DNA of 64,000 bases from Streptomyces sp. PR69 (GTDB lineage: Bacteria > Actinomycetota > Actinomycetes > Streptomycetales > Streptomycetaceae), in assembly GCF_026420845.1 (NCBI RefSeq), contig NZ_JAOWCB010000005.1:124001-188000 (forward strand), written 5' to 3'. The notes under the pieces are model-generated. The model worked only from the letters and a program-made list of their open reading frames with translations. It did no database searches and was not told where the DNA came from. The position numbers and the translations under genes were made by a program. Of this stretch, positions 63,038 to 64,000 are shown piece after piece. Position 1 is the stretch's first letter. Every line of letters begins with the position of its first letter.

Positions 63038-63894
63038 AGACCTCCCGCGACCGCGCCCGACGGCATACGCGCCACTTCCTGACGTGGGCGCGGGCCGCCG
63101 CCCCCGTCCATCTGTGCGCCGACGTCGACATGACCCGCGTCGAGCAGCACAGGGCCGCCGCGCGCACCGCGGACGGGGGACGCTTCTCGCGCGTCAGCTA
63201 TCTGCTGTACGCCGCGGGGCGGGTCGTCGCCGTCCGCCCCGAGGCGCGTGCGCTGGCCCGCGGCCGGCTCTGGCCGCGCACCGTGCCGCTGCCCGTCCGC
63301 GGCCCCGACGGCGTCACGGCCAAACTCGCCCTCGACCGCACCGCACCCGGCGGCGAGCGCATCGTGCTCACATCCGTGCTGCCGCGCATGGACACGGCGA
63401 CGCTGACCGAGATCCAGACCTGGGTGGACCGGTGCCGGGACGGCGACCCGCGGAGCCTGCCCGGCGCGGCGGCGGTGCGGCTGCTGACCCGGCTGCCGCC
63501 GCCCGTGGGGGAACTGGCGTTCCGGCTGGGCCTGCGCGCCCCCGCCGCCAGGGCACAGCGGATGGGGACCTTCGCCGTCAGCTCGCTGGGCCACCGTGCC
63601 GTGGACGTCTTCCACTCCTACGGCGGCACGGCGGTCACCTTCTGCGCCGGCCGCACCGCCGAACGCGCGGTGGTGCGAGACGGGCGGGTGACGGCGGCCC
63701 CGGTGATGAGGCTCGGGCTGACGTTCGATCACCGGGTGCTCGACGGAGCCGCCGCGGCGGATGTACTCGACGGAGTGGTGAAGCGGCTGGAGGACTGGCA
63801 TGGCGATCTTTCCGGGACCCGTGGTGAACCCCGCGACCGAGCGGGGCTTCGCCCGACCGGTGCGGGTGACCGGGCCCGAGGGACCCTGGGATGA
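63034..63894 (+). CDS. 2-oxoacid dehydrogenase E2-type acyltransferase (Agg4-like)
   Basis: A 286-residue protein with only the catalytic domain of dihydrolipoyl acyltransferases, lacking lipoyl and peripheral-subunit-binding domains. The chloramphenicol-acetyltransferase-like active site is FDHRVLDGAAAA with His233 and Asp237. In agglomerin and related tetronate pathways a stand-alone E2-like enzyme acetylates the hydroxymethyl group of the tetronate before a hydrolase-fold enzyme eliminates acetate to leave an exocyclic methylene. The partner eliminase is not in the visible part. Confidence 0.85.
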   Translation: MKTSRDRARRHTRHFLTWARAAAPVHLCADVDMTRVEQHRAAARTADGGRFSRVSYLLYAAGRVVAVRPEARALARGRLWPRTVPLPVRGPDGVTAKLALDRTAPGGERIVLTSVLPRMDTATLTEIQTWVDRCRDGDPRSLPGAAAVRLLTRLPPPVGELAFRLGLRAPAARAQRMGTFAVSSLGHRAVDVFHSYGGTAVTFCAGRTAERAVVRDGRVTAAPVMRLGLTFDHRVLDGAAAADVLDGVVKRLEDWHGDLSGTRGEPRDRAGLRPTGAGDRARGTLG

Positions 63895-64000
63895 GGTCCG
63901 CGAGGCGGTGCGCGTACACGGCAGCGTGGTCGTCTACGCCCAGCTCGACGACTGGCTGCCCGACGACCTCGACGCACCCTGGCTGCGGCCGGTGCTCGGG
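63800..64000 (+). CDS. Start of a further operon gene (cut by window end), possibly a phosphopantetheinyl transferase
   Basis: An open frame from ATG 63800 to the window end gives 67 residues, beginning MAIFPGPVVNPATERGFARP and later SVVVYAQLDDWLPDDLDAPW. Third positions are GC-rich, so it looks coding. It overlaps the acyltransferase by 95 bp unless a later GTG is used. The VVYAQLDDW start recalls some actinomycete phosphopantetheinyl transferases, but the diagnostic motifs lie outside the window. Confidence 0.5.
   Translation, partial: MAIFPGPVVNPATERGFARPVRVTGPEGPWDEVREAVRVHGSVVVYAQLDDWLPDDLDAPWLRPVLG

Noticed and set aside
63891..64000. ATG at the ATGA overlap after the acyltransferase as the next gene start
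   Set aside because: This frame reads a Ser/Thr/Cys-rich sequence unlike a protein of the window, whereas the frame from 63800 has GC-rich third positions and plausible protein content.

Overview
The window is chromosomal DNA of a high-GC actinomycete, almost certainly a Streptomyces. GC-rich third codon positions, GTG and TTG starts behind GGAGG-like ribosome sites, many 4-bp ATGA/GTGA gene overlaps, SARP, ROK and MmyB-type regulators, streptogrisin-type proteases and a polyketide locus all point that way. No insertion sequence, integrase, CRISPR array or rRNA was seen. One tRNA-Leu is present.

Left part (1-20 kb). The end of a FabH-like ketosynthase and a Nudix hydrolase come first. They are followed by a sugar-uptake and catabolism locus: a ROK repressor, a ribose-type ABC importer (ATPase, permease, lipoprotein), a Gfo/Idh/MocA dehydrogenase, a TIM-barrel isomerase and a 1245-residue secreted fusion protein (sugar dehydrogenase, PKD, CBM, ThuA and DUF1080 domains). 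I read this as handling of keto-glycosides. Immediately downstream is a seven-gene, largely overlapping operon of the ebo 'metabolite traffic' type: inositol-phosphate-synthase-like enzyme, UbiA-like EboC, TIM barrel, EboA, TatD-like hydrolase, EboE and a phosphodiesterase. It ends in a repeat-derived hairpin.

Middle (20-38.5 kb). A DUF2254 membrane protein, tRNA-Leu(GAG) with a clear terminator, and a large SARP regulator. Then comes a compact bacteriocin module on the minus strand: a small double-glycine precursor peptide, an HlyD-like adaptor, a C39-peptidase ABC transporter and a second NHLM-type ABC transporter, with a perfect 13-bp hairpin behind the precursor gene. After this come a cation/proton antiporter with its TrkA-C type subunit, a SAM methyltransferase, and a sulfur group (LysR with a TTA codon, cysteine dioxygenase, YeiH-type exporter). 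A secreted protein of unknown function closes the section.

Xylose and regulators (38.5-50.5 kb). Divergent xylB and xylA share an AT-rich intergenic region containing a site very similar to the classical XylR operator, and a ROK repressor lies beside them. Next are a membrane protein, an ImmA/IrrE peptidase and an XRE regulator, divergent from an MmyB-type regulator with an eroded HTH. A streptogrisin-like protease, a GH15 glucoamylase-type enzyme and a 50-residue small protein follow.

Right end (50.6-64 kb, running off the window). A translationally coupled biosynthetic operon encodes a fatty acyl-AMP ligase, two acyl-CoA dehydrogenases, an ACP, a single KS-AT-ACP polyketide module without reductive domains, a KASIII, an FkbH-like glyceryl transferase/phosphatase, a second ACP, an E2-type acyltransferase and the start of a further protein. 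FkbH + ACP + KASIII + E2-type acyltransferase is the signature of tetronate formation. The front half resembles the acyl-chain desaturation sets of lipopeptide clusters. The inferred product is an acyl-tetronate made from an unsaturated fatty acid, one malonate and a C3 glyceryl unit.
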